DNA from: SZUA-217 sp034658975
GTDB lineage: Bacteria > Actinomycetota > Acidimicrobiia > Spongiisociales > ZC4RG35
DNA: 12,915 bases
Assembly: GCA_034658975.1 (NCBI GenBank)
Contig: JAYEGJ010000046.1
Span: 1-12,915, forward strand
Direction: 5' to 3'
Shown: positions 1 through 6,815 of the stretch, in pieces
Layout: every line of letters starts with the position of its first letter
Numbering within the stretch: the stretch's first letter is position 1
Program-made: the position numbers and the translations under genes
Notes under the pieces: generated by a model
Seen by the model: only the letters and a program-made list of their open reading frames with translations
Databases searched by the model: none
Told to the model about the DNA's origin: nothing

Positions 1-1382
1 GTCAAACGAACAGAGGCCGCGGCGAGGAGGATGAGGATTCCCATGAGAGCGACCATTCGAGGACGCGCCCAGAACTCGGGACGGAAACGGGCCAGGTACA
101 GGCTGAGAAGCCCGATCAGCACCACCACAACGGCAAGAAGGCCGATCGAGGCCCTTTCGGACGCTTCGAGTGTGGTCGTCTCGGCGATCGCGTCGATATG
201 AAGCTTGGTGAGGATGTCGTTCTCCTCAACGATCTTCTGTTCCTCGACGAAAGACACCTCGACATCGGGAACCTGGCTTGCGGCCTCCTCTTCAAGATCA
301 GCTAATTGGTCCTGATTGATTATGTAGTTGGCCTGGAGGAATGCGGCGACCACTTCGCCTGCGGCCGCGCCGCCAGAAATGTCCTGGCCGGTGTCGATAT
401 GGAACACCACTGGAGGATTGGTGCGAAGGCCGGCCTTTGCCTCTGGCAGTTGATCGGGCTGGATCCTACGGCCGAATTCCTGAAGCACACGCTGCTGAGC
501 CACTTGCCTGATGATTGGCAGGTGGAGCGGCTCACCGAGGCCTTCTCTCACAACATCATCGGCGGAGACTAGAGCCAGGTAGTCAATGGTCTCGCCGGGA
601 AGATCGTGTTTGGCCGCCATGGTGCGGGCCACCTCGTCGACAGCTCGCGTGTTGGCGACAAAGGCAGCGTCAAATGTCTCACAAGTCGTTCCGGAGGAGC
701 ACTCCACCAGAAGGGCCAGGTCGTCTCCGAAGGGCACGAACCCTTCGGGAATCGCCGCGTCGTCGGCGGACACGAACACCACGGCGGCACCTTCGGTGAT
801 TTCCACGGTCCAGGAACCATCGACCGCCGTTGTCAAGGTCTCGGATCCGACGTAGGACTCGATCTGAACGGTGACGCCTTCTATGCCCTTGTCGACTCGA
901 GGGTTTTCTCCCTCCGGGGTGAAGATGCCGTCTCCATCCACGTCGATGAATACCCGACCGACTAGCTGGGAGGGGTCCGGGGCGACCGTGGTCGTCGTTG
1001 ATCCGTCGGACCCTTCGGTAGGAGGTGGGCGCTCGGGGAGTTCAGGGAGTGGTGTCGTGGGCGATTCTGGGCTGTCAGCAATAGCGATCGCTTCGAAGTC
1101 ATCGAAGACGAGGTTGACCGAGTCCCCTACTGATGCCTCGATTTCCGGCTGGGTCTCCCGAGCGAGGTTCTCATCAACTGCATCCCTCGCTTCTTGGCGG
1201 AGGACGTCGGTTTGCACGGTGTCGGTCACCAATTTCGACTCCTGGGCAAGATAAGTCTGCGGTGACGGATCGCCTACGGCGAGATCCGGCTGACCCGATC
1301 CCCCTCCGAGCGACAACACGCCCCAAGCAGCAAAGACCGTGGCGAGAAAGATCGACAGCCTGACAACAGTGGGACGACTCAT
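1..1382 (-). CDS. 7TM-HD (PgpH-type) membrane phosphohydrolase, N-terminal part, cut by window edge
   Basis: Reading leftward from an ATG at 1382-1380, the frame stays open for 460 codons to the window edge. Residues about 5-26 form a membrane anchor. Residues about 35-80 (VGDPSPQTYLAQES, then LRQEARDAVDENL) resemble the start of the 7TMR-HD extracellular domain, and 375-400 (VEENDILTKLHIDAI) resemble its end. Hydrophobic segments at about 411-431 and 443-459 would start the membrane bundle. The rest of the bundle and the HD catalytic domain lie outside the window, so catalysis cannot be checked. The family member PgpH hydrolyses cyclic di-AMP; assigning that here is inference. Between the two conserved halves is a Thr/Pro-rich linker (about 103-138) and an SdrD B-like or Cna-B-like module (about 141-205, GRVFIDVDGDGIF) with a D147/D149/D151 calcium-loop-like motif, unusual for the family. 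The start overlaps the phoH stop (TGATG), so coupled translation with phoH is likely. A phoH neighbour is usual for this family. Confidence 0.8.
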   Translation of the reverse strand, partial: MSRPTVVRLSIFLATVFAAWGVLSLGGGSGQPDLAVGDPSPQTYLAQESKLVTDTVQTDVLRQEARDAVDENLARETQPEIEASVGDSVNLVFDDFEAIAIADSPESPTTPLPELPERPPPTEGSDGSTTTTVAPDPSQLVGRVFIDVDGDGIFTPEGENPRVDKGIEGVTVQIESYVGSETLTTAVDGSWTVEITEGAAVVFVSADDAAIPEGFVPFGDDLALLVECSSGTTCETFDAAFVANTRAVDEVARTMAAKHDLPGETIDYLALVSADDVVREGLGEPLHLPIIRQVAQQRVLQEFGRRIQPDQLPEAKAGLRTNPPVVFHIDTGQDISGGAAAGEVVAAFLQANYIINQDQLADLEEEAASQVPDVEVSFVEEQKIVEENDILTKLHIDAIAETTTLEASERASIGLLAVVVVLIGLLSLYLARFRPEFWARPRMVALMGILILLAAASVRL

Positions 1383-2350
1383 CAGCCGTCCTCCGTCTCG
1401 AATCGCTGATACGCCTCGACAATCGAGGCAACGATTCGATGACGAACCACATCGCGGGAGCCGAGCGTGACGAAGGCAACGCCCGGGATGTCCATCAGGA
1501 TGTCGCGCACGACTCGAAGCCCCGAGTGACGGCCGGTCGGTAGATCAGTCTGGGAGACGTCACCCGTGATGATCATCTTCGAATTGAACCCAAGACGCGT
1601 CAGAAACATCTTCATTTGCTCCGGCGTCGTGTTCTGGGCCTCATCGAGAATCACACATGCGTCGTTGAGAGTCCTTCCACGCATATAAGCGAGCGGAGCA
1701 ATCTCGATAGTTCCCTGGTCGATAAGCTCGGCAGTCTCCTCAGGGCCGAGCATGTCCCAGAGAGCGTCGTACAGAGGCCGTAGATAGGGGTCGACCTTTG
1801 CCGTCAAATCGCCGGGAAGGAAGCCGAGCCGCTCACCCGCCTCGACGGCAGGCCGGGTGAGAACGATGCGACGGACCGAACCGCTGATAAGGCTGTCCAC
1901 CGCCGCCGCCATGGCGAGATACGTCTTGCCGGTACCGGCGGGGCCAATGCTGAACGTGAGGGTGTTTTCCCTGATCTTCTGGATGTAGCGCTGCTGGCCA
2001 TGGGTCTTGGGACGGATCATGCGGCCGCGCCCAACGGGGATGCCATCGCTAAGAACGCCCGACGGGCTCGGGACCTCGTCCCTGACCATCTTCACGACTT
2101 CGAGAACTCTTCCCTCGTCGAGGGCCTGACCTTCCTGGACGAGAATCAGTAGTTCCTCGAGGGCTGTCTTGGCCTTCTCGACCACATCATCGGCTCCGTT
2201 CATCACCAACTCGTCTCCTCGCGCGACAAACCGGACCTCCGGGAAGAGCGACTCGATCTGTCGCAGGTGGCGGTCGGCCTCACCGATGAGTTCCAGCATC
2301 AGGTGCTGGCTGGGTACGCGAAGACGCGCTTCTATTTGCTCAGGAGACAA
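1382..2350 (-). CDS. phoH: PhoH family ATPase
   Basis: A 322-residue protein of normal PhoH length. The P-loop is GPAGTGKT (136-143), Walker B is VILDEAQN (233-240), and ITGDVSQTDLP follows at 261-271, all hallmarks of the PhoH ATPase core. The N-terminal 100 residues match the usual small domain (LRVPSQHLMLELIGEADRHL). The family is cytoplasmic and is often tied to RNA metabolism and to YbeY; its exact role is unsettled. The first codon is TTG: the frame has no ATG or GTG between the upstream in-frame TGA and this point, and the N-terminus lines up with homologues here. No good Shine-Dalgarno is seen. It lies 72 nt after the BldD-like gene and overlaps the next gene by one base (TGATG), so it is probably co-transcribed with the 7TM-HD gene. 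Confidence 0.95.
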   Translation of the reverse strand: MSPEQIEARLRVPSQHLMLELIGEADRHLRQIESLFPEVRFVARGDELVMNGADDVVEKAKTALEELLILVQEGQALDEGRVLEVVKMVRDEVPSPSGVLSDGIPVGRGRMIRPKTHGQQRYIQKIRENTLTFSIGPAGTGKTYLAMAAAVDSLISGSVRRIVLTRPAVEAGERLGFLPGDLTAKVDPYLRPLYDALWDMLGPEETAELIDQGTIEIAPLAYMRGRTLNDACVILDEAQNTTPEQMKMFLTRLGFNSKMIITGDVSQTDLPTGRHSGLRVVRDILMDIPGVAFVTLGSRDVVRHRIVASIVEAYQRFETEDG

Positions 2351-2382
2351 GGTGATGACGCCGTCGTTCAGACGTCGCGGTC

Positions 2383-2411
2383 ATTTTATCGACCTATTTG
2401 AGTTGAGCCAG
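2383..2411 (-). promoter_or_regulatory. Possible phoH promoter
   Basis: On the minus strand TAAAAT (2388-2383) fits a -10 hexamer. A weak -35 candidate, CTGGCT (2411-2406), sits 17 nt upstream. Transcription would start near 2376, about 26 nt before the TTG start of phoH. The 72-nt gap between the BldD-like gene and phoH is AT-richer than its surroundings. The -35 match is poor, so this is a tentative call. Confidence 0.3.
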
Positions 2412-2422
2412 TGGCCGGGGCA

Positions 2423-2857
2423 CTAAACAGGTCTCTCGGTACCGGATTTTGTCTCAACGGTCTGGACCAGATGACCAAGAACCGCTTGATCGGATCGCCG
2501 AATCTCGGAGTTGCCGGGCTCTTTCCGCAGCAGTTGGATCGTTGCCAGGTAACGATCGAGGAAGTCCGAGGTGGTTTCGTCGGCAAGGTCGTCGAGATCG
2601 ATCACAAGGCCCTCGGCTCCTACTGCCACCGGGAGGAGGTCTGCCGGGAGGACACCGTATATCTCCGAGAGAGCCACGAAGCGTTGCACGGAAATCGCTC
2701 GTTCTCCGCGCTCGTAGGCGCCCACGACGGACGCCTTGAACTCGCCTTCTGTGTTGATTTCCACTTCTCCAAGCGACCAGCCTCTATGACGGCGAGCGGC
2801 ACGAAGCTTCTGTCCCAAGGAAACACTGAACTTGTCGACCACGGATTGCTCTCCCAT
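2423..2857 (-). CDS. BldD-like XRE family DNA-binding regulator
   Basis: A 144-residue protein. Residues about 10-75 form an XRE helix-turn-helix very close to actinobacterial BldD (LGQKLRAARRHRGWSLGEVE, VVGAYERGERAISVQRF, YGVLPADLLP). The C-terminal part also follows BldD (LVIDLDDLAD, then DRYLATIQ). BldD is a global developmental repressor that dimerises on c-di-GMP through an RxD-x8-RxxD signature. Here the matching stretch reads R111-K-E113, six residues, then R120-R-S-D123, so Asp is replaced by Glu and the spacer is two residues shorter. Binding of c-di-GMP is therefore uncertain. The start at 2857 has a fair Shine-Dalgarno (GAGGG, 3 nt before ATG). It lies 53 nt after rsmE, a gap that may hold its own promoter. 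Family assignment is firm; the ligand and targets are not known. Confidence 0.88.
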   Translation of the reverse strand: MGEQSVVDKFSVSLGQKLRAARRHRGWSLGEVEINTEGEFKASVVGAYERGERAISVQRFVALSEIYGVLPADLLPVAVGAEGLVIDLDDLADETTSDFLDRYLATIQLLRKEPGNSEIRRSDQAVLGHLVQTVETKSGTERPV

Positions 2858-2910
2858 GAGCCCTCACATCATCCTATAAGCATGAGGGGCACGTTGCGAC
2901 GGCAATGTCG

Positions 2911-3543
2911 TCACATTATTCGGGCGGCCGCGATCAGCGCTGCCGTCTCGACTCGCAACGTGGTCGGACCCAGATCCCACCTCTCGGCCGTTTCCGGGAT
3001 CTCCTCCTCGGAGAATCCACCCTCGGGTCCAATCACTACTGTCCGCGGTCGCGGTGTGTCCCGGGACCCACCGGGGTGACAGACCACGACCGGTGGTTCG
3101 AGGTCGACCCAATCAACGAGGCCGGCGCTGATCTCCATGAGCCATGCCCCTCTTGACTGTTCGACGGCCGACAAGGTCCAGGCGAATGTCTTGGCAGGCG
3201 AAACGAGACGATCTTTACCATGGGCGGTCTTGAGCCATACGAGCGTTGAAACCCCCAGCTCAGCAAGTTTCTCGACCACGAACCGCTGACGATCCTTGCT
3301 GGAGGGTGGGGCCACCGCCACCACCAGGTCGGACACCTGTGGAACCTCGTCTTCATCGCCTCGAATGACCTCCTTGTCGCCGAGACGGCCCACGCCAACG
3401 GTGCCGAGTCCGTCCGTGTACGAGATCTGATCGCCGCGGCCCATGCGGAGCACCTTCGTTAGATGCCGCCACTGCATCACGGATAGTGACAGCTTGTCGT
3501 CGGGCCAGGGCGCTCCAATCACCATGTGGGGCACGTGACGCAT
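2911..3543 (-). CDS. rsmE: 16S rRNA (uracil-1498-N3)-methyltransferase RsmE
   Basis: RsmE methylates N3 of U1498 in 16S rRNA of the 30S subunit using S-adenosylmethionine. Family features are all visible in order: an N-terminal PUA-like part (HLTKVLRMGRGDQI), RQRFVVEKLAELGVSTLVW (86-104), SAVEQSRGAW (125-134), then the SPOUT knot residues IGPEGGFSEEEI (171-182) and LGPTTLRVETA (191-201). I chose the ATG at 3543, giving 210 residues, somewhat shorter than the common length of about 240. The longer frame back to 3591 would run into dnaJ coding sequence. With this start, the dnaJ stop and the rsmE start overlap by one base (TGATG), indicating coupled translation. hrcA-dnaJ-rsmE is a common order in Gram-positive bacteria. 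Confidence 0.95.
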   Translation of the reverse strand: MRHVPHMVIGAPWPDDKLSLSVMQWRHLTKVLRMGRGDQISYTDGLGTVGVGRLGDKEVIRGDEDEVPQVSDLVVAVAPPSSKDRQRFVVEKLAELGVSTLVWLKTAHGKDRLVSPAKTFAWTLSAVEQSRGAWLMEISAGLVDWVDLEPPVVVCHPGGSRDTPRPRTVVIGPEGGFSEEEIPETAERWDLGPTTLRVETAALIAAARIM

Positions 3544-4625
3544 CAGGTAGCCGCCGGGCGGTCGATCGCCTCGCCGCGGAGTTCGGCCCACCGACGCAAC
3601 AGATCCTCTTCCTCCCTGCTCAACTCGGAGGGGATCTCGACTTCGACGACAACAATCAGGTCGCCTCTCGTCCTGCGGCCGAGGTGGGTCATCCCGTGTC
3701 CGCGCATTCTGAACGTGGACCGGGGCTGGGTGCCTGACGGAATCTCGAGATCCGCGACATCTCCGTCGATGAGCGGAATCTCGAGTCGCGAGCCCAGCGC
3801 GGCCTCGGCGATGCCCACCGAGACGCGATGGATGAGGTCGGAGTCCACACGCTCGTAGCGCGGATCGTCGGCCACGTACACCTCGACAAACAGATCTCCG
3901 GACGGCCCGAACCTGCCTCCAGACTCGCCTCTGCCGCTCAATCGGAGCCGCGTTCCCGACGAAACTCCGGCGGGGACTTCCACAGTCATCGAAGATTCGT
4001 CAGGAACCGACCCTGCGCCATCACAGAAATGGCAGGGATGGGTGAGAAGACTCCCCTCACCATGGCAAGTGGGGCAGGTGGCGACCGAGGTCATGGTTCC
4101 GAGCAGCGACCGTCTTGAAACCCTTACCTGGCCCGCGCCGGCGCAATCGGGGCACGTCGTCTGATCAGAGCCCGGCTCTTGCCCGGTGCCCGAGCACTCC
4201 GGACAGCTAGACCGGGCATTGAACATCACCGTTGCTTCGCCGCCGAACGCCGCATCGTGAAGGCTCACCTCGGTTCGAACCAGAACATCGCGACCTCTCG
4301 TGGAGCGGGAAGCTGCTCCGCGGCCGAACATTCCCCCCTCACCGAACACAGACCGAAGAAGATCATCCAATCCGCCGAATCCGCCGAGCAGGTCGCCCAG
4401 GTCTATGGCGTCCCCACGGTCGTATTTGGCACGCCGATCACCGTCGGAAAGAACCTCGTAAGCCTCGGCAGCCTCCCGAAACCGTGTCTCTGCCCGAGCA
4501 TCCCCGGGATTGGTGTCGGGGTGAGTCTCTCGGGCTATGCGCCGAAACGCCTTCTTTATCTCCTCGGAGGTGGCATCACGGCCCACACCGAGGACTTTGT
4601 AATAGTCCCTAGTGGTACTAGCCAT
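3543..4625 (-). CDS. dnaJ: Chaperone protein DnaJ (Hsp40, dnaJ2 type)
   Basis: A 360-residue type I DnaJ, the Hsp70 (DnaK) co-chaperone. The J domain spans about 6-70 with HPD at 35-37, the motif that triggers DnaK ATP hydrolysis. A short Gly/Phe-rich stretch follows (about 71-105, GGFGGLDDLL and FGEGGMFGRG). The zinc-finger domain has four complete motifs: CPECSGTG (141), CPDCAGAG (158), CPTCHGEG (184) and CHFCDGAG (198). The C-terminal substrate-binding domains follow. Actinobacteria commonly carry two dnaJ genes, one with dnaK/grpE and one (dnaJ2) beside hrcA; the position 2 nt after the hrcA stop marks this as dnaJ2. It is probably co-transcribed with hrcA. No dnaK or grpE is in the window. 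Confidence 0.97.
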   Translation of the reverse strand: MASTTRDYYKVLGVGRDATSEEIKKAFRRIARETHPDTNPGDARAETRFREAAEAYEVLSDGDRRAKYDRGDAIDLGDLLGGFGGLDDLLRSVFGEGGMFGRGAASRSTRGRDVLVRTEVSLHDAAFGGEATVMFNARSSCPECSGTGQEPGSDQTTCPDCAGAGQVRVSRRSLLGTMTSVATCPTCHGEGSLLTHPCHFCDGAGSVPDESSMTVEVPAGVSSGTRLRLSGRGESGGRFGPSGDLFVEVYVADDPRYERVDSDLIHRVSVGIAEAALGSRLEIPLIDGDVADLEIPSGTQPRSTFRMRGHGMTHLGRRTRGDLIVVVEVEIPSELSREEEDLLRRWAELRGEAIDRPAAT

Positions 4626-4627
4626 GG

Positions 4628-5629
4628 TCAGTCGGACCTGAAGCCGATCTGCTCTTCCAGTTCCTTGGAAACCTCTTCAACCGCCGATATCGCCCGCTTG
4701 TAGTTCATGCGCATCGGGCCGATGACTCCGACCGATCCGCCCTCTCCGGCGGCCTCATATGTCTTCGACACCACCGCGAGATCGATGTCCGAGGCGTCGA
4801 GTTCGGTTCCGAGTTGGATGGAAGTGCCGGAGGCCCCTGCAAGGAGTTTCATGACTTCGGCCTCGCGTTCGAGGATCTCGAGGACGCGTTCGACCGTGGA
4901 GAGATCTTCCCAGACGGCGGCCATTCGTTGGGTGCCGCCGACGAACACATCGGTTCCGGCCGACGCCGCCAGGTGGAGACAGTCGGTGATCGTCAAGACT
5001 GCCTCGCGGGTCGGCTCGACCATCTGTCCGAGCATCTCCTCGGTCAACCCCACGGTTCCACCAAGCACTTCGCCAACCGCCGCCGCCGAGACCACCCGTT
5101 GAGCGTGGTCCACCTCGGCCGGAGTAACCGGGACCCGGACCCGGCCCCGTTGCTGGACGACCCGTCCCCCCTCGGTGACTACGACGATCAGTATCTGATC
5201 TTTTGACACCTGGACCGTGTGCAGGGTCCGCACCCGGTCGAGCGAAACGCCGGGAGCGACCACCACGGCGGGGAGATCGGTGATCTCGACTAGTAAATCT
5301 GAAGTTGCCTTGAGGAGTTTCGAAAGCTCCAGATGCACCTCGCCGAAGAAGGCATCGATCTTCGCTTGGGCAGCCTGGCGAAGTCTCCCCGGTCCAAGAT
5401 GGTCCACGTAGTAGCGGTAGGCCGCCGCCGTCGGCACCCGCCCGGCGGAGGTGTGCGGCTGTATCACGAACCCATCATGCTCGAGTGTGGCGAGGTCGCT
5501 GCGGATCGTTGCCGTCGAAACTCCCAGGTTTGAGTGTTCGACAATGGCCCGCGAGCTGACAGGCTCGCCGGAGCGGATGTGCTCCTCGACGAGGGCTCTC
5601 AGTAACTCGGAACGACGGTCTTCAAGCAT
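4628..5629 (-). CDS. hrcA: Heat-inducible transcription repressor HrcA
   Basis: HrcA represses groE and sometimes dnaK operons by binding the CIRCE inverted repeat. The N-terminal winged helix is clear (MLEDRRSELLRALVEEHI, VSSRAIVEHSNLGVSTATIR, LEHDGFVIQPHTSAGRVPT), followed by the GAF-like middle domain and a C-terminal VGVIGPMRMNYKRAI segment typical of the family. The ATG at 5629 gives 333 residues and an N-terminus that starts where homologues start; a GTG at 5656 would add nine residues with no family match. With the chosen start, hrcA overlaps the hemW stop by 8 nt. No CIRCE element is visible upstream of lepA or anywhere else in the window, so its own expression does not appear to be CIRCE-controlled here. 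Confidence 0.96.
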   Translation of the reverse strand: MLEDRRSELLRALVEEHIRSGEPVSSRAIVEHSNLGVSTATIRSDLATLEHDGFVIQPHTSAGRVPTAAAYRYYVDHLGPGRLRQAAQAKIDAFFGEVHLELSKLLKATSDLLVEITDLPAVVVAPGVSLDRVRTLHTVQVSKDQILIVVVTEGGRVVQQRGRVRVPVTPAEVDHAQRVVSAAAVGEVLGGTVGLTEEMLGQMVEPTREAVLTITDCLHLAASAGTDVFVGGTQRMAAVWEDLSTVERVLEILEREAEVMKLLAGASGTSIQLGTELDASDIDLAVVSKTYEAAGEGGSVGVIGPMRMNYKRAISAVEEVSKELEEQIGFRSD

Positions 5630-6815
5630 GGGGGTCAATCGCCACGTTATCCGCACCCGGCGCGTTCGCCCACCCTTCGGGCGGATCGAGATCGAGCACC
5701 TCGCGGTTGACTTCGTCGCTCAGGAGAGGGCGTCGGATGGTGAGGCGCCCTTCATCGAATGAGATCACGCCGGCCTCGGTGAGCCGGGCTCCGACATCGG
5801 AGTCGAGAAGGGCCCTGACTCCGGGTCCGTCTTCAACCCCTGCGGTCCTCCGCAAGCCAACGTAGAGTCGCTCGGTCTCGGCGTCCCAGCCTTCGACATC
5901 ATCTGCTCCGGCCAGGGGACGGTCCCCGCCCTCGACTGACTTCAGATATGCGTCGAGGCGGCGGATATTGCGGGTCCGCCTGCCGTCGCGGTGGCCGTGA
6001 GCACCGTTGCCGTACGCCTCGTACTCACCCTGGGCCCACACCGTCATGTTGTACCGGCACTCGTGCTCGGGCATGGCCCAATTCGACACTTCATACTGGG
6101 AGAAGCCTGCGTCTGCCAGGGTCCGCTGTGCCGTTTCATACATATCGGCCTGCTCGTCGGGGTCGGGCGCGGGCGCGCCGGCAGCTACCGATCGGCCAAG
6201 TGGGGTGCCCCTCTCGACAGTCAAGGCGTAACACGACATGTGGTCGGGAAGGAGGTCGATCGCCGATTGGAGAGTGTCCGCCCAGCCGTCGGTGTTCTCC
6301 CCCACTGTCCCGAAGATAAGGTCGAGTGAGACATCGGAGAAACCCGCGATGCGAGCCGCCCACATCGATCGCTTGATCTGCTCACCATCGTGGCGGCGGC
6401 CAAGAGAGCGGAGCACCTCACTGTCGAAGCTCTGGGCCCCGAACGAGACACGGTTGAAGCCGATGCGCCTGAGTTCCCTCCCCCGTTCGAAGTCGAAATC
6501 CTCTGGATTCGCCTCGAGGCTCAGCTCCGCGTCAGCCGAGATCCCATGCTTGGAGGACAGGGCCTCGACGATCCTGGCCAGCAACTCCGGTGGAACAAGG
6601 CTCGGAGTTCCCCCGCCGAAGTAGATCGCATCGAGCGGTCTCCACGCCTCTGACTGGCGAATCTCGGATACAACGGCATCGACGTAGGTCTCGATGAGGT
6701 GGTTCTGGCCGGCAACGACGGCGAAGTCGCAATACGGGCATATGGCCGAACAGAAGGGGATGTGGACGTAGGCGGCCGAATCGGCGGCGAATCGGTCTGC
6801 TTCGGTGGGAGTCAT
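5622..6815 (-). CDS. hemW: Radical SAM protein HemW (heme chaperone, formerly called HemN-like)
   Basis: A 398-residue protein, usual for HemW. The radical SAM cluster motif is C22-x3-C26-x2-C29 followed by D-F (CSAICPYCDF), the HemW form rather than the CxC of the true coproporphyrinogen dehydrogenase HemN. FGGGTPS at 66-72 binds SAM, and LSLEANPED (99-107) and RVSFGAQSF (122-130) are conserved. HemW proteins have been described as heme-binding proteins that deliver heme, with an HNxxYW motif; here the matching site reads Y255-N-M-T-V-W260, so His and Tyr are both replaced. I chose the ATG at 6815: it overlaps the lepA stop (ATGA) and leaves only 17 residues before YVHIPFC. An upstream frame to 6953 would lie inside lepA. 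Placement between lepA and hrcA is common in Gram-positive bacteria. Confidence 0.93.
   Translation of the reverse strand: MTPTEADRFAADSAAYVHIPFCSAICPYCDFAVVAGQNHLIETYVDAVVSEIRQSEAWRPLDAIYFGGGTPSLVPPELLARIVEALSSKHGISADAELSLEANPEDFDFERGRELRRIGFNRVSFGAQSFDSEVLRSLGRRHDGEQIKRSMWAARIAGFSDVSLDLIFGTVGENTDGWADTLQSAIDLLPDHMSCYALTVERGTPLGRSVAAGAPAPDPDEQADMYETAQRTLADAGFSQYEVSNWAMPEHECRYNMTVWAQGEYEAYGNGAHGHRDGRRTRNIRRLDAYLKSVEGGDRPLAGADDVEGWDAETERLYVGLRRTAGVEDGPGVRALLDSDVGARLTEAGVISFDEGRLTIRRPLLSDEVNREVLDLDPPEGWANAPGADNVAIDPHA

Noticed and set aside
306..1254. Several plus-strand open frames in the first 1.3 kb
   Set aside because: The minus strand here is one unbroken frame of 460 codons with 7TM-HD features; the plus-strand frames are short and unrecognisable.
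2340..2384. Small leader ORF (14 codons, ATG at 2384) ahead of and overlapping the phoH start
   Set aside because: Its ATG overlaps the likely -10 TAAAAT, so it would not be in a transcript made from that promoter; no conserved feature is seen.
3544..3591. Longer rsmE start 48 nt upstream
   Set aside because: It would overlap dnaJ coding sequence by 49 nt; the residues it adds do not resemble RsmE, while the ATG at 3543 couples with the dnaJ stop.
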